A stretch of DNA of 57,682 nucleotides from Multifurca ochricompacta (Eukaryota; Basidiomycota; Agaricomycetes; Russulales; Russulaceae), in the NCBI GenBank assembly GCA_022496185.1, contig WTXG01000226.1:1-57682 (forward strand), read 5' to 3'. Below, piece by piece: positions 34,314-45,376 of this stretch. The notes under the pieces are model-generated. The model was not told where the DNA came from and did not search any database. It was given only the letters and a program-made list of their open reading frames with translations. The position numbers and the translations under genes are program-made. How positions within the stretch are numbered: position 1 is the stretch's first letter; each line of letters starts with the position of its first letter.

Positions 34314-35282
34314 TATATGACCTTCCAACTTGCCTTATGCTTCGCCCTTCTTCTTCATTAAAAAGAAGGACGGAAAACTGCGACCGGTACAGGACTACAG
34401 ACGGATTAATGAACTTACGGTGAAAAACAACTACCCACTTCCTTTGATCTCAGAAATCATCAATAAAATGCGCGACAAAGCCCTGTTCTCGAAGATGGAC
34501 ATTCGCTGGGGATATAATAACATTCGTATTAGCGAAGGCGACCAGCCCAAGGCTGCTTTCAAGACCAATCAAGGACTTTTTGAACCCAACGTTATGTTCT
34601 TTGGCCTGACGAACTCGCCAGCAACCTTTCAGTCCATGATGAATCATATTTTCTGAGACCTGATCCTTATGGAAGAAGTTGTGGTGTATATGGACAACAT
34701 TCTAGTGGCCACAAAAGACAACATTCACCACCACCGGACCTGAGTTCATGAAGTACTGGAAATCCTAGTGAAACACGACCTTTATTTGAAACCCGCCAAA
34801 TGCTCCTTCGAGCAAAAGACTGTCGAATATTTGGGTGTCATCCTAGAAGGGGGACAAGTACGCATGGACCCTGTAAAAGTACAAGGCATTCAAGAATGGT
34901 CCATCCTGCAGTGTACCAAGGACATCAGATCATTCATTGGCTTTTGTAACTTCTACTGACGCTTCGTCAGAGGATTCTCGGCCATTGCCTGACCACTTAA
35001 CGATCTCTTGAAAAAGGATACATCATGGCACTGGGATGAACCACAACAGAAGGCATTTGACCAAATAAAAACAATTATCAGTTCCGAACCAGTTCTTATC
35101 CAACCTGACTTAGCAAAACCCTTTGAATTAGAAGTCGACGCCTCCATGTACGCCAATGGGGCAGTCTTGTCACAAAGAGATACTGGAGGGATCCTTCACC
35201 CAGTTGCATTCTACTCAGAAACGTTCTCATTGGCAGAGAGAAATTATGATATTTGGGATAGGGAGTTACTGGCTATTGTAAA
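34314..35282 (+). pseudogene. A1 pol continued: RT and RNase H
   Basis: RT resumes with [20 protein letters not shown] by way of a 1-nt shift, then [15 protein letters not shown] and [18 protein letters not shown]. The catalytic box is YMDN (34687-34698) instead of YMDD. RNase H begins FELEVDASMYANGAVLSQ and ends at NYDIWDRELLAIV. In-frame TGA codons lie at 34654, 34741, 34957 and 34990, at least two of them where Arg is expected. The frame is truncated by the LTR at 35283. Confidence 0.92.
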
Positions 35283-35785
35283 TGTTGAACACAGAAGATG
35301 TTCAGTGATGCTTCAGGCATCAGGTGATTAGATTAGCTACTTTGTAGATTAGATTAGATATCGGAGCCTCGGACTTTTTACATTATCATTATTACTTTTC
35401 TTCTCACATTCCGCAGTAGCTGACTGATGCACCATGTAACATGTGATTTCTGTAGTGGCCAATGGCCTTTCTCCCTCATGTTTATTGTTTGGACTTTGTC
35501 TGGCACTTGTGGACTTATTCCCAGTGCACAGACCATCCCTTGAAGAAGTATATAAGGGTGTCTGTTTCGTCTCTTCCACTTCAGAGTTCTTCTAACCTCT
35601 GAAGTGTAAGTGCCTTCTATACTATCTACTTAACTATTAGACTAACGTTCTTTACATAGAACTTTCTTTGTCTAGGTTAGTAGTATAGTAATATAGAGTT
35701 CTTCTAACCTCTGAAGTAACTTTCTTTGTCTAGCTCACCCGCTAACACTTACAGTCAGTATGCTGTGCCTCATGCCTGTTCAACA
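35283..35785 (+). repeat. Copia C solo LTR (plus)
   Basis: 503 bp, TGTTGAACACAG...GCCTGTTCAACA, the reverse complement of the C1 LTR with moderate divergence. It abuts A1 RNase H on the left and a partial A LTR on the right. No target-site duplication, so a deletion followed or accompanied insertion. Confidence 0.88.
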
Positions 35786-36365
35786 CATCTTTCTTTTCAC
35801 TTTCTTTGACACATGACTTGTTGTTTGGCTGTGCATGGCTTCTGTTGACTGTGTTATGACTGTCTTTGTACTTGTTTGCTTCTTATCTATGACTCGACCC
35901 CTTTGCTTATCTGTGACTCATACTTTACATGTGGACTCTTATGTATTTTCCCACCAGAATCATGACTATACCAGATCTGTCTACATATATTCGCACCTGG
36001 CCCACCTCTGCTCTGCTTCCCCATTTAGTCAGATTACGACTTCGTTGATACATCAAGTATGATACTCCAATTTAGACTCCGATCTCTATTATGTATATAA
36101 GGCCCACCTAGATAGCCTGTATACCTTAGACTCGACTTCTTAATCAACTTGGTGCATTGCCTTCTGGGTGATCTCTAAGACCCGACTCTTGAATTGTCTC
36201 AGTGCTTCCAGCACTCTTCCGCTCACCAGTACTAAGGGATTAGCTCCTTGGTATTGACTTCTCACCCAACCTCCGTATGTTTGAAAGACAGCATACACTT
36301 GACTTCATAGTTTTGCTATGTGACTTTGTCACACATCATGTTGAATGCCCACACCAGGTGTTACA
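35786..36365 (+). repeat. Family A LTR, 5'-truncated (A1 3' LTR)
   Basis: Aligns with 23660-24195 and ends GGTGTTACA. It has a TATA box (TATATAAG near 36095) and the self-primer segment as AGACTCGACTT near 36129. It is CpG-poor relative to the 5' LTR. Confidence 0.85.
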
Positions 36366-36374
36366 TGTGGTGAC

Positions 36375-37826
36375 TAGTGATTGTCAAGGGTTTTCATACC
36401 CACGCAGGTAAGCGCCATGGGTTTTGCCAGGTATGGGTACAGGTATACGGCTCCCAACCCATGGAAACCTGTACCCATGTGGCAGGTTTGGCAGGTATAG
36501 GTGCCAATTATCCATTGACAAGATCAGTAGAATTTCCAAGATAAAACACATCTGCAGCCACAAAAATACAAGATCTCGTCTGATGTATGATACAGGGTGG
36601 CTTTAAATATGTTATAATGTTATCCTACAAAATATCAAAGCAGATTAACAGTGTGATGTAAAATAAAACTGTTATCAGTGATCTACATTCTTGAAAATCA
36701 TGATGCATCTGTTTTATTAATGTGCGACCAATTCTGCCAGTCTGGCACTATCTAAAATACTCTCTAGACTACTTTAGACTATTCTATAATCTAATTATCA
36801 AATTACTTTATTGAAACAAGGCCTGCATGTATCTACAAGCTGCATGGGGCAGCAACTACATTGCATCGCATGGTGGTCTGACCTCCTTCCTATTAAGGAA
36901 GGTTGACTTAAACATGCAGAAATGTGCATCCAGGGACCAGGACAGTCGCACTTGTATGAAATGAAACTAGAATAATAAAATAATAATGTAAATAAAAGAT
37001 CCTTTTAATCTTCTGAACATAAAACAACAATTTTTGAGGAATCTTGAGTAGCCATAAATGAATGTGTTGTGTCCAAGTGCTTATCTCCTTAACCAGGATG
37101 GCCTGGGCCATTTATCAGAAATGCACAGAAATGCAAAGATCAGTTGTGCTCATATAAAATTGAGACCAGAATAATAAAATAAAAATGTAATAATAAATTA
37201 TCTTAATCTTATGAACATAAAATAGGAATCTTTGAGGGATCTTGAGTAGCCATAAATGAATGTGTTATGTCCGAGTGCGTATCTCCTTGACTGGGATGGC
37301 CTGGGCTGATTGTCCAAAATGCATGATGCAAGTAAAGAACTTGCACGTGTTTCATTTTATGGGTAACCCAGGTATCAAAACAATTATCCAGGGGTTACCC
37401 CTGCCAATTTCTATGTGTTCATCAAATTTTTTTGCATTCTGTGTGGTTATCTGACAGGCTATTCATCAATGTTCTATAACATCCTATCTAATCATCTCTG
37501 TATACTGGATTTTAGTTGTGCTTGTATAAAATTGAAAGCAGAATAATAAAATAATAATGGAATAATGAATTATTTTAATCTTCTGAACATAAAACAAGAG
37601 CCATTGAGGGATCTTAAGCAGCCACAAATGAACATGTTGTGTATCTTCTTGGTCCAGGAAGGCCTAGGCCAATTATCCAAAATGTGCGATGCAAGTAAAG
37701 AACTTGCACACATTTTCACAGGTGACCTGCAGGTAACCTGTGGGTTACCTGTACCTGTAGTGACAGGTACAGGTATGGGTACAGGTACCAATGAGTATAC
37801 CCCAGGGTTACCCCTGCCAATCACTA
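36375..37826. mobile_element. Non-autonomous hAT-type transposon, 8-bp TSD
   Basis: The 1452-bp element has termini TAGTGATTG and CAATCACTA, inverted repeats of each other, flanked by GTGGTGAC at 36367-36374 and 37827-37834. An exact 8-bp duplication is the hallmark of hAT superfamily transposition. It carries no transposase frame. It sits in the inverted gag fragment of A2. Confidence 0.88.
36945..37826. repeat. Internal tandem units of the hAT element
   Basis: A block containing GAATAATAAAATAATAATG, an ATCTTCTGAACATAAAAC stretch, a GAGGGATCTTGAGTAGCC-type segment and a terminal GGTAAC block recurs three times (from about 36960, 37165 and 37530). The copy at 9443 has one unit. Confidence 0.7.
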
Positions 37827-38060
37827 GTGGTGACCCAGGAATGATGGCTTCTAGAGTAACAGATATGGTACCAAACCCTTTTCTGTTCATTGTATTCAAC
37901 TGGCTGGTACTGGTCATTGTGATAGACATAGTATCCAAACTCAATTTCAAAATCCTTCCAGATGGCAGAGCCAAGGACCTGTTGTGAAAGATTATCCTCA
38001 TCTTGGTGGTCAATAAGTTCTTCATTGTGCAAAGTCTGACTTCAACTAGATGAAGCCATG
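37827..38060 (-). pseudogene. A2 gag N-terminal fragment
   Basis: The minus strand encodes HNEELIDHQDEDNLSQQVLG, FGYYVYHNDQYQPVEYNEQK and YSRSHHSWVTT, matching the A1 gag N-terminus from about 24250. It is cut by the hAT insertion, and beyond it the element is replaced by the A1 LTR. The solo B LTR sits between this start region and its LTR at 38701. Confidence 0.88.
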
Positions 38061-38075
38061 GTGGGAGAGACTCAA

Positions 38076-38690
38076 TGTGACAGTTCCAGGGTCTGGGTAG
38101 GGCACCAGAGGTCATGTGTCCTTTTCTTCTTCTTTGATTGATTGTTATGACTTGCTGATGGACATTATTTCTCACATGACATGCTTATGAAGGACTTATT
38201 ACTGTACTTTGATCTGCTTACTGATTTGCTTACTGAGCTTACTAGTTTGCTTAGAGATCAACTTAGAGGGCACAACCCCTCTCCCTTCTTTATCATTCTG
38301 GGGTATTCTACTGTGCAACCATTAGAATACCTAGCACATGTTCCAGTAGCTACCAGAACCTCCTTCATAGCATAGTGCATGTATATAAACCCTAGTAACA
38401 TCCAAACAAGACCTTAAGTCTGTTCTTCTGTAGCAATACAGGTGTATTAGGACTCACTTCATTGAACTAAGAGACCCCACTTGAACCTTCTAAGCTTGCA
38501 CCTCAGGAAGACTTCAACCCCAGAAACTTGTGGCAGGACTTAGTGTTGCTGCTTGACTTCATCTTGCATGCGTGCCCTTTGACTGGCACAACTTGACCTA
38601 ACTTCGACTTGACCTTGATAGAAGGACTTGAACCTTGATAAATGACCTTGATCCTTGAACCTTGACACAGCACCACACCTTGCTGTGACA
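38076..38690 (+). repeat. Gypsy B solo LTR, TSD CTCAA
   Basis: 615 bp, TGTGACAG...GCTGTGACA, with CTCAA at 38071-38075 and 38691-38695. It contains the B self-primer segment TAAGTCTGTTCT near 38414. Excision restores the A2 leader next to its LTR. Confidence 0.92.
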
Positions 38691-38700
38691 CTCAACTTAA

Positions 38701-39722
38701 TGTAATGCCTGGTGCAGGCATTCAGCACGATGTGTGACTAAGTCACATAGCAGAACTATGAAATCAGTGTACACTGCATTACTAGTGTATGAAGTTGAGT
38801 GATGAGTCAATACCAAGGAGCTAATCCTTTAGTACTGTTGAGCAGAAAAGTGCCAGAAGCACTGAGACGATTCAGAGGTCGGTTCTTAGAGACTACCCAG
38901 AAGGTAATGCACCAAGTCAATTAAGAAGTCAAGTCTTGTCAAACAATCATGCTGCTGGTTATACTGACTGTGGTTAGTAGTGGTGAGGCTAGAAAAGACA
39001 AGTATACTTCAGAGATAGAAGAAACTCTAATATTACTACACTACTGACCTAGAAAAGACAAGTATCTACATAGAGCGTTAGTCTAAAGGAAGTAGAGAGT
39101 AAAGTAGATGGGACTTACACTTCAGAGATAGAAGAAACTCTGAAGTGTAAGAGACAAAGCAGACACCCTTATATACCCATGGGGGCCAGGGGAAATGGTC
39201 TGTGCACACTGGGAATAAGTCCACAAGTGCCGGACAATAAACAGAGAGGGATAAAGGCCATTGGCCAAAGAGATATCACATGCTTACTGCGCATTACTAA
39301 GTCCATCACTAATCAGCTGAGTAAGGTGAGAAAGAAATGTAATAAAGATAACATAAAAAGTCCGATACTCCGAAATCTAATCTAATCTAATCTACAGCTG
39401 AAGCAACCTTAGATGCCTGAAGCATCTCCAGACACATCCTGTGTCAACAAGTCTAAGGCATACAGGGCTATCTACGTGGGCCTTATATATGTAATAGAAG
39501 TCAGAGTCTAAATTGGAGTAAAGTACTCAACAAAGTTGCAATATAACTAAAGAGGGAGACAGAGCAAAGGTGGGCCAGGTGAGAATATACAGAGACAAAT
39601 CTGGTATAGTCACAATTCTGGTGGGAAAATACATAAGAGTCCATATGTAAGGTATGAGTCACAGATAAGCAAGAAGTCAAGTCATAGATAAGGAACAAAC
39701 AAGCACAAAGCCAGTCATAACA
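38701..39722 (-). repeat. A2 5' LTR (minus), split by a copia solo LTR
   Basis: Begins TGTAATGCCTGGTGCAGG and follows the family A LTR to 39722, where copia D starts, missing about the last 100 bp. It is interrupted at 38937-39449. Confidence 0.88.
38937..39449 (-). repeat. Copia C solo LTR (minus), TSD AGTCT
   Basis: 513 bp, TGTCAAACAATC...GTGTCAACA, diverged from the C1 LTR, with AGTCT at 38932-38936 and 39450-39454. Confidence 0.92.
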
Positions 39723-40016
39723 TGTCGATTTGAGCAGCAGCAAGTTAGATAAGTGCTACCTAGTTTAGTAGTGATAATTCAGTTTAGTTGGTTAAAACTG
39801 AAGTGACAACTACATGAAGGGATGTCCTTAAATACTAAAAGAGAGTGTAATCCTAGTTTGTAGAACAATACTATCTAAGTCCATTGTCCTACAGTCACAA
39901 GAGAGAATAAAGAGCATTTGTGGATTGTCCTTTATCAATCAGTCAAAGCACGCCACAAGTGTGCATGGCAGTAATGCCACTTGGGTTGATCTGGTGGCTT
40001 TGGGTCTGTCTCAACA
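39723..40016 (-). repeat. Copia D 3' LTR
   Basis: 294 bp, TGTCGATTTGAG...GTCTCAACA on the plus strand. The adjacent plus-strand TTCCCCTGTGATTAAGAC is a polypurine tract on the element's sense strand, which fixes the LTR boundary. Confidence 0.8.
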
Positions 40017-40049
40017 TTCCCCTGTGATTAAGACAATCCCAGATCAGAG

Positions 40050-41619
40050 TAAACCTAATCCAGTGACAAAATCAGTGAGCTGCACATGAGTGTGCGGCTT
40101 AGTAAAGCCATCAGTGAGCATGTCATTGGTCGGCGTCCTGATAAGAGTAATGAAGCCTTTTTCAACATATTCGCGGATTGCATGATACTTGATGGAGATA
40201 TGTTTTGATCATCTCCCAGTCATGGGATTGAGCACCAAATCAACAGTGCCTTTGTTGTCACCATGTAAGGGAATTGGATTGGAAACATCGTAGCTGATCT
40301 CTGAGAGGAAACTGTGGTACCAGGCAGCTTGGTTGGCCGTGTCAGCCATCGCCATGTATTTGGCATGTGTGGTGCTTTGAGCCACTGTCTTCTGCTTGCA
40401 TGATGTCCAAGAGATAGCGGCATTGGCAAGAAGGAAAACATAGCCCAAGGTAGAATGGTAGTTGTCAGCATTGTCTCCAAGACTAGAGTCCGAGTAGCCA
40501 ACAAGGCCATCTCCGCGCACTCCATTGTAGCAAAGCCAAAGGTCTGCTGTACCTTTGAGGTAGGTGAGAACGTACTTGGCAAGACAGAGGTGTTGGGGTG
40601 AAGGGTTTGTGGCATACTGGGTGAGCCGTGTGACCACACCACAAAAGAAATGTCTGGGCAAGTCCCAATTTGCATGTACAGGAGACTGCCTATGATCTGC
40701 TGGTATTGCTTGATTTCAGACAGTGTTGCCTGTGCGGTGTGCTTTACCAGGTGTGCCTCAGCACCAGCAGGAAGTGGAGTGCGTGCAGGGTTCGCATCTG
40801 CCATCCCAAAACGTTCAATGATCTCTAAGATGTACCTTGATTGGTCAATGTCCAAGTGTTTGAGTGAATGATCGCAAGTGATCCGGACTCTGAGATAAGA
40901 GTCAATTTCGCCTAAGTCTGTCATATCATAGTGCTTAGATAATGTGGACTTGATCTTGGTTATCTCTTGGGCAGAGTTGCCTAGAAGTGTGATGTCATCG
41001 ACATAGAGGATGATAATTACCATACCCTCCCCATCTTGGTGATGAAACACATAAACTCCTGCATTGGAGTAGGTGCACATGAAGCCAAGCTCCAATAGAA
41101 CTCCATGGAATTGTAAGTTCCATGCACGTGAGGCTTGCTTGAGGCCATAAATTGCCTTTTTGAGGAGACAAACATTGTTCTCCTGGCTGGAGCTGATGAA
41201 ACCTTGTGGTTGCTCCATATAGATCTCCTCATCCAGTAACCCGTTAAGGAATGCTGACTTGACGTCCATTTGGTGGATCTCCCAATCCTCTAGTGCGGCC
41301 AACACTAGCAAGAGTCTCAATGACTCAAACTGGGCAACTGGTGAGAAAGTTTCATCATAATCAATCCCCTGTATCTGTGTAAATCCCTTCACTACCAAAT
41401 GCACATGAAAGCGTCCATCAGCTTTGCGCTTGAATACCCATTTAGACTTGATGGGTTTCCAGCCTGCAGGTAAATTGACCAAGGTCCAGGTGCCATTCTT
41501 GGCAAGGGTGTCAATCTCATATTGACAGGCATCTTGCCATTCATCGGCAAACTCTGAGTTCATAGCATCCCTAAAAGTCAACAGATTGTGATAAGCAGCA
41601 GCTGCAAGAAGTGCTGTGT
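40050..41619 (-). pseudogene. Copia D reverse transcriptase and RNase H
   Basis: RT is nearly complete: KSKWV FKRKADGRFHVHLVVKGF, GIDYDETFSPVAQF, QMDVKSAFLNGLLDEEIYM, IYGLKQASRAWNLQF and intact YVDD (IILYVDDITLLG, near 41000). It continues through the connection (PARTPLPAGAEAHLV, GSLLYMQIGTCPDISF). A frameshift near 40655 leads into RNase H (GYSDSSLGDNADNYHSTLGY, QSTTHAKYMAM). Histidine replaces the usual Glu of TEAEYM, a catalytic residue. Confidence 0.92.
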
Positions 41620-42216
41620 TGTAACGCCTGGTGCAGGTGTTCGTCACGACATGTGATAAGGTCATGTAGCAAAACTATGAAGTCAAGTGTGCACTGTCTT
41701 TCAAGTACACAGAGGTCAGAGGAGGAGTCAATACCAAGGAGCTAATCCCTCAGTACTGGTGAGTGGAGAAGTGCCAGAAGCACTGAGACAATTCAAGAGT
41801 TGGGTCTTAGAGATCACCCAGAAGGTAATGCACCAAGTCGATTAAGAAGTTGAGTCTAAGGCATACAGGCTATCTAGGCAGGCCTTATAAATGTAATAGA
41901 GGTCAGAGTCTGAATCGGAGTAACATACTCAGTGTATCAACGAAGTCGTAATCTAGCTAAATGGGGAAACAGAGTAGGGGTGGGCCAGGTGAGAATATAC
42001 GTAGACGGATCTGGTATAGTCATGATTCTGGTGGGAAAATACGTAAGAGTCCATATGTAAAGTATGAGTCACAGATAAGCAAGAAGTTGAGTCATAGATA
42101 AGGAACAAACAGGCATAAAGCCAGTCACAATGCAGTCAACAAAGGTCAAACGAGGCCAAATAACATGTCACATGAAGAGGAAAAGGAAACAAGACAACAT
42201 AGCAGGGTTTGTAACA
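41620..42216 (-). repeat. A3 3' LTR
   Basis: 597 bp, TGTAACGCCTGG...GTTTGTAACA, a complete family A LTR. Confidence 0.93.
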
Positions 42217-42232
42217 TTACCCCCTCTCTAAG
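42217..42232 (-). other. A3 polypurine tract
   Basis: The sense strand reads CTTAGAGAGGGGGTAA directly before the LTR. The equivalent in B2 is CTTACAAAGGGGGTAA, so the two families share this primer for plus-strand synthesis. Confidence 0.8.
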
Positions 42233-42247
42233 TCCTAGCAGAGCCAG

Positions 42248-43479
42248 CTAGATTGGCATACCATCATCATCCTGTACCAGGGAGAGGTAGTCATCTGCTA
42301 TGGTGTAATGGTCTGTGTCGTAGTTCTCCTTGTTCTCATCCTCGGGCAAACATGGGTTGTAGAAAACCATAGGGGCCTCATCTCCCACAACGAAAACAGC
42401 CATCATAGACATGGCAGTTGATCTCTTGATGCCCAGCATTGTGAGACACTTGCCACACCATCCCGATGGGTTCTGGACAGTAGGGGCCTGTGTAAGTCAT
42501 TGGAACAAACACTGGCGGCTCCAGTGCAAGGTGCTCTGGCAATGTCACATCGCTTTTTGGCCGTGGGGCAACACCAGCTAAGGTGATACTTGCTGCTGCA
42601 GCACCAGCAAAGCTTACCATCAGGGTTTTCGTGGAGGTGTGGCATTTCAAAGGCATGCAGGTTGAGCTGGGGTGCAAGGTCAAGGTGGTGATGGGGAAGG
42701 GGTTGGGCAAAAAGGTCTGCATACCATTCAGATATAATTTGGTACACTTCTCTGAGCTCCAGTCAGCCCCTAATGCTGGCCAGGTGCTGCTCAATGTTGA
42801 ATACCCCTTGGTTAATTCTCACCATTTGTCGTTCATAGTCATGGCATTGCATTTCTAGGTTGTCCCTAAGTGCCTGGAACTTACACAGCTGTGCAACCTT
42901 GGCAGTGAGTTGCGGCATGCGCAGGTCTCAGAGTACTTCATTAATGGCAAAGGCACAAGGGTTGTGAGCCAAGAGGTGCTGTAGATGTTCTGGCCTGAGG
43001 ATGTAGTGAAGCTGATTGACCTTTTTCTCTTCCAGATACACTGGGGCCCCATAGACTGGTCCTCCTCATTCCAGACATCCAGCTACATCCATGCCTTCAT
43101 TTGTATAATAGATGTACTTAGCCACTTCTGTTGTGCCATTGTTTTTGGATGTTGGGATCATGAGCAGGAAGTAGAATTGAGAGCCAGGGTTGTTTGGGAA
43201 GAAGGGGAATTCAGGGGCTTCGTCACCAAAGTTGACATCAATCAGGTCATTGGGATGGGGGTGTTCAGGCAGACTGAAATCCTCATTGATATCGGCAGCT
43301 TGGATCCCTTCGGCCACTTTGGTGGCCACATCATAATCAATAGGAGAAAGTGGGCAAGAAGGAGGATGCACAGGAGAAAGTAGGGGAAATGCATCAATTG
43401 CAGCAGAGGTGTGGACACTCGAGGGAGACATGGGTTGTTTTCTAAATGGTTGTGGGGAGGGGAGTTGTCCAACAGCATG
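42248..43479 (-). pseudogene. A3 C-terminal extension with zinc knuckle
   Basis: Removing the Tc1 element and one TA makes this frame continuous with the chromodomain frame (PEADKRQAMI into HAVGQLPSPQPF). The extension is about 400 codons: a Pro/Ser-rich linker (LLSPVHPPSCPLSPIDYD), a globular part (NQLHYILRPEHLQHLLAHN, FQALRDNLEMQCHDYERQM), a CX2CX4HX4C knuckle (CWCCSSKYHLSWCC, about 42560-42605), and an acidic end (LPEDENKENYDTDHYTIADD to MPI). TGA codons at 43066-43068, 42928-42930 and 42763-42765 fit decayed CGA. One frameshift lies after the knuckle. Its function is unknown; nucleic-acid binding is inferred from the knuckle. Confidence 0.72.
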
Positions 43480-43481
43480 TA

Positions 43482-45074
43482 CAGTGGGTCAAAAAACTGT
43501 CCCAATGTTTGCACCATTTCTAGTATTCACTCTATAGCACCTCAGCATTTAGGAATCTGGTTATGGTGTGGCTGTATGTCTGAAAGCCCTGCTTCCTAGC
43601 TACCATGCCCAATTTGGATCAAAGACATTGGCCATGATATAAGCATTTTATGATCAAATCAAATCAATCAATCATTGGGACAGTTTTTTGACCCACATTT
43701 TAAATCCACTATCTGCCCAATTACTCCTTTTTTTCACCCCTTTTTGCCTTGGTAACTCCTTGAATCCTTTTAGTCATCCTTTCTATAACCTTTTGCCATC
43801 ATTCTGGTGCATTTTTATTCCACTCCTCCACCACCCTCTCCCACAACTGAGGTATCCCCTTGACTGGTTAAGAACCTTCTTCAGATCCACCCAGAGGTGT
43901 CCAATGGGGCTAATATTTCAAGGGATTGGGCTATCCATACCAGGCTTCAATATTCCTGTCTTAAAACTGCTGGCTTGCCTTCTTGGAATTGTGTTTTGGG
44001 TCATTGTCCCACTGAAACATGGTTTCACCCTCCACCATTTCTTACTTTTCAAACCTTTCCACCACTCCGCCATCCAAAATATCACAGTACTGGCATGGAT
44101 TCATGATCCCCTAAACCCCTGTAAGCATTCCTGGTCCATTCCACCCCATACAAGACCAATACCATAAGTTCTTCCTCCTCCATGCTTGACTGTCAGGGTG
44201 GTGGTTCTGTCAGAGGGTGGTTCTCCCTTATTTTTCCCAAGTGTAGCTCCTTCTGTCTGAACCAATTCTGTTCATTATAGTCTCACCTGACCACAAGATC
44301 CTTTTCCAGTCATCCACTGTCCAATTTTCATGGTAACCACTCTCTGACAGAACCACCACCCTGACAGTCAAGCATGGAGGAGGAAGAGCTTATGGTATTG
44401 GTCTTGTATGGGGTGGAATGGACCAGGAATGCTTACAGGGGTTTAGGGGATCATGAATCCATGCCAGTACTGTGATATTTTGGATGGCGGAGTGGTGGAA
44501 AGGTTTGAAAAGTAAGAAATGGTGGAGGGTGAAACCATGTTTCAGTGGGACAATGACCCAAAACACAATTCCAAGAAGGCAAGCCAGCAGTTTTAAGACA
44601 GGAATATTGAAGCCTGGTATGGATAGCCCAATCCCTTGAAATATTAGCCCCATTGGACACCTCTGGGTGGATCTGAAGAAGGTTCTTAACCAGTCAAGGG
44701 GATACCTCAGTTGTGGGAGAGGGTGGTGGAGGAGTGGAATAAAAATGCACCAGAATGATGGCAAAAGGTTATAGAAAGGATGACTAAAAGGATTCAAGGA
44801 GTTACCAAGGCAAAAAGGGGTGAAAAAAAGGAGTAATTGGGCAGATAGTGGATTTAAAATGTGGGTCAAAAAACTGTCCCAATGATTGATTGATTTGATT
44901 TGATCATAAAATGCTTATATCATGGCCAATGTCTTTGATCCAAATTGGGCATGGTAGCTAGGAAGCAGGGCTTTCAGACATACAGCCACACCATAACCAG
45001 ATTCCTAAATGCTGAGGTGCTATAGAGTGAATACTAGAAATGGTGCAAACATCAGGACAGTTTTTGACCCACTG
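43482..45074. mobile_element. Tc1/mariner-like fold-back element, TA target
   Basis: 1593 bp, CAGTGGGTC...GACCCACTG, flanked by TA at 43480-43481 and 45075-45076. The two halves are near-perfect inverted copies of each other (arms of about 735 bp, 43482-44216 and 44340-45074) around a ~120-bp unique centre. Each arm also has an inner inverted copy of the terminal repeat (CATTGGGACAGTTTTTTGAC near 43674 and its mirror near 44864). Both arms carry the same damaged transposase segment in opposite orientation. Confidence 0.9.
44340..44880 (+). pseudogene. Tc1-like transposase C-terminal part (right arm)
   Basis: In the plus strand, broken frames encode TVKHGGGRAYGIG, the catalytic-region QWDNDPKHNSKKASQQF, NIEAWYG, a remnant of the region before the third catalytic residue, then LWERVVEEWNKNAPE and TKRIQGVTKAKRG. 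These are the DDE-domain hallmarks of Tc1 transposases. The left arm holds the same piece inverted; its minus strand extends further upstream through the unique centre (NWTVDDWKRILWSGETIM, about 44330-44265). Confidence 0.8.
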
Positions 45075-45076
45075 TA

Positions 45077-45376
45077 TCATGGCCTGTCTTTTATCTGCTT
45101 CAGGGTGGCGTCTATAGAAGTCTTTGATAAGCTTGGGCGCAAAGACGTCCTCATCAGATTCCCACAAATTATCAGCGTCAGGGAAGCCCTTCCATTTGAT
45201 CAGATAGTGGAGTTTCTGGTTGTGCCCTTGTCCCTTCCATTTGGCATTGGCGATATGTTTGACTTCCCATTCTGGTTCTCCGTTGACTAATTTGGGAGGA
45301 GGTCTTGGGAAATTCTGTCTGTGAATGGGAGTTTCTTTGTATGGTGTTAGGAGGTTGGCATGGAAAACAGGGTGGA
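45077..45376 (-). pseudogene. A3 integrase C-terminus and chromodomain
   Basis: An uninterrupted frame reads VHPVFHANLLTPYKETP, then a chromodomain: EPEWEVKHIANAKWKGQ, LHYLIKWKGFPDADNLWESD and LIKDFYRRHPEADKRQA. Chromodomains at the integrase end direct chromoviruses to modified histones. The upstream integrase core is missing. Confidence 0.9.

Larger units (their letters stand above)
23603..36365 (+). mobile_element. Ty3/gypsy element A1 (interrupted by nested insertions)
   Basis: The family A gypsy element runs 5' LTR, gag, protease, reverse transcriptase, RNase H. It is interrupted at 26568-34313 by solo LTR E, itself carrying copia C1. RNase H is cut at 35282 by a copia C solo LTR, after which only a partial 3' LTR remains, so integrase and the C-terminal part are lost. 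Many stops and a frameshift make it inactive. It belongs to the same family as A3, whose chromodomain shows the missing end. Confidence 0.9.
39723..41619 (-). mobile_element. Copia D element, 3' half
   Basis: The minus-strand order is RT, RNase H, a polypurine tract and a 3' LTR. The 5' half is missing because the family A LTR at 41620 abuts it. It lies against the truncated A2 LTR on the left. Confidence 0.88.
41620..45376 (-). mobile_element. Gypsy A3, 3' part, minus strand
   Basis: From right to left: integrase C-terminus with chromodomain, a C-terminal extension interrupted by a Tc1 fold-back element, polypurine tract, 3' LTR. The upstream part is cut off by the B1 LTR at 45377. It supplies the family A end missing from A1. 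Confidence 0.88.

Noticed and set aside
41620..42216. Solo LTR interpretation of this family A LTR
   Set aside because: Its flanks (TGTGT, TTACC) do not match and a polypurine tract lies directly to the right, so it is the 3' LTR of A3.
43688..44869. Two identical 159-residue hydrophobic proteins on opposite strands
   Set aside because: They are antisense to the damaged Tc1 transposase in the two inverted arms, not real proteins.
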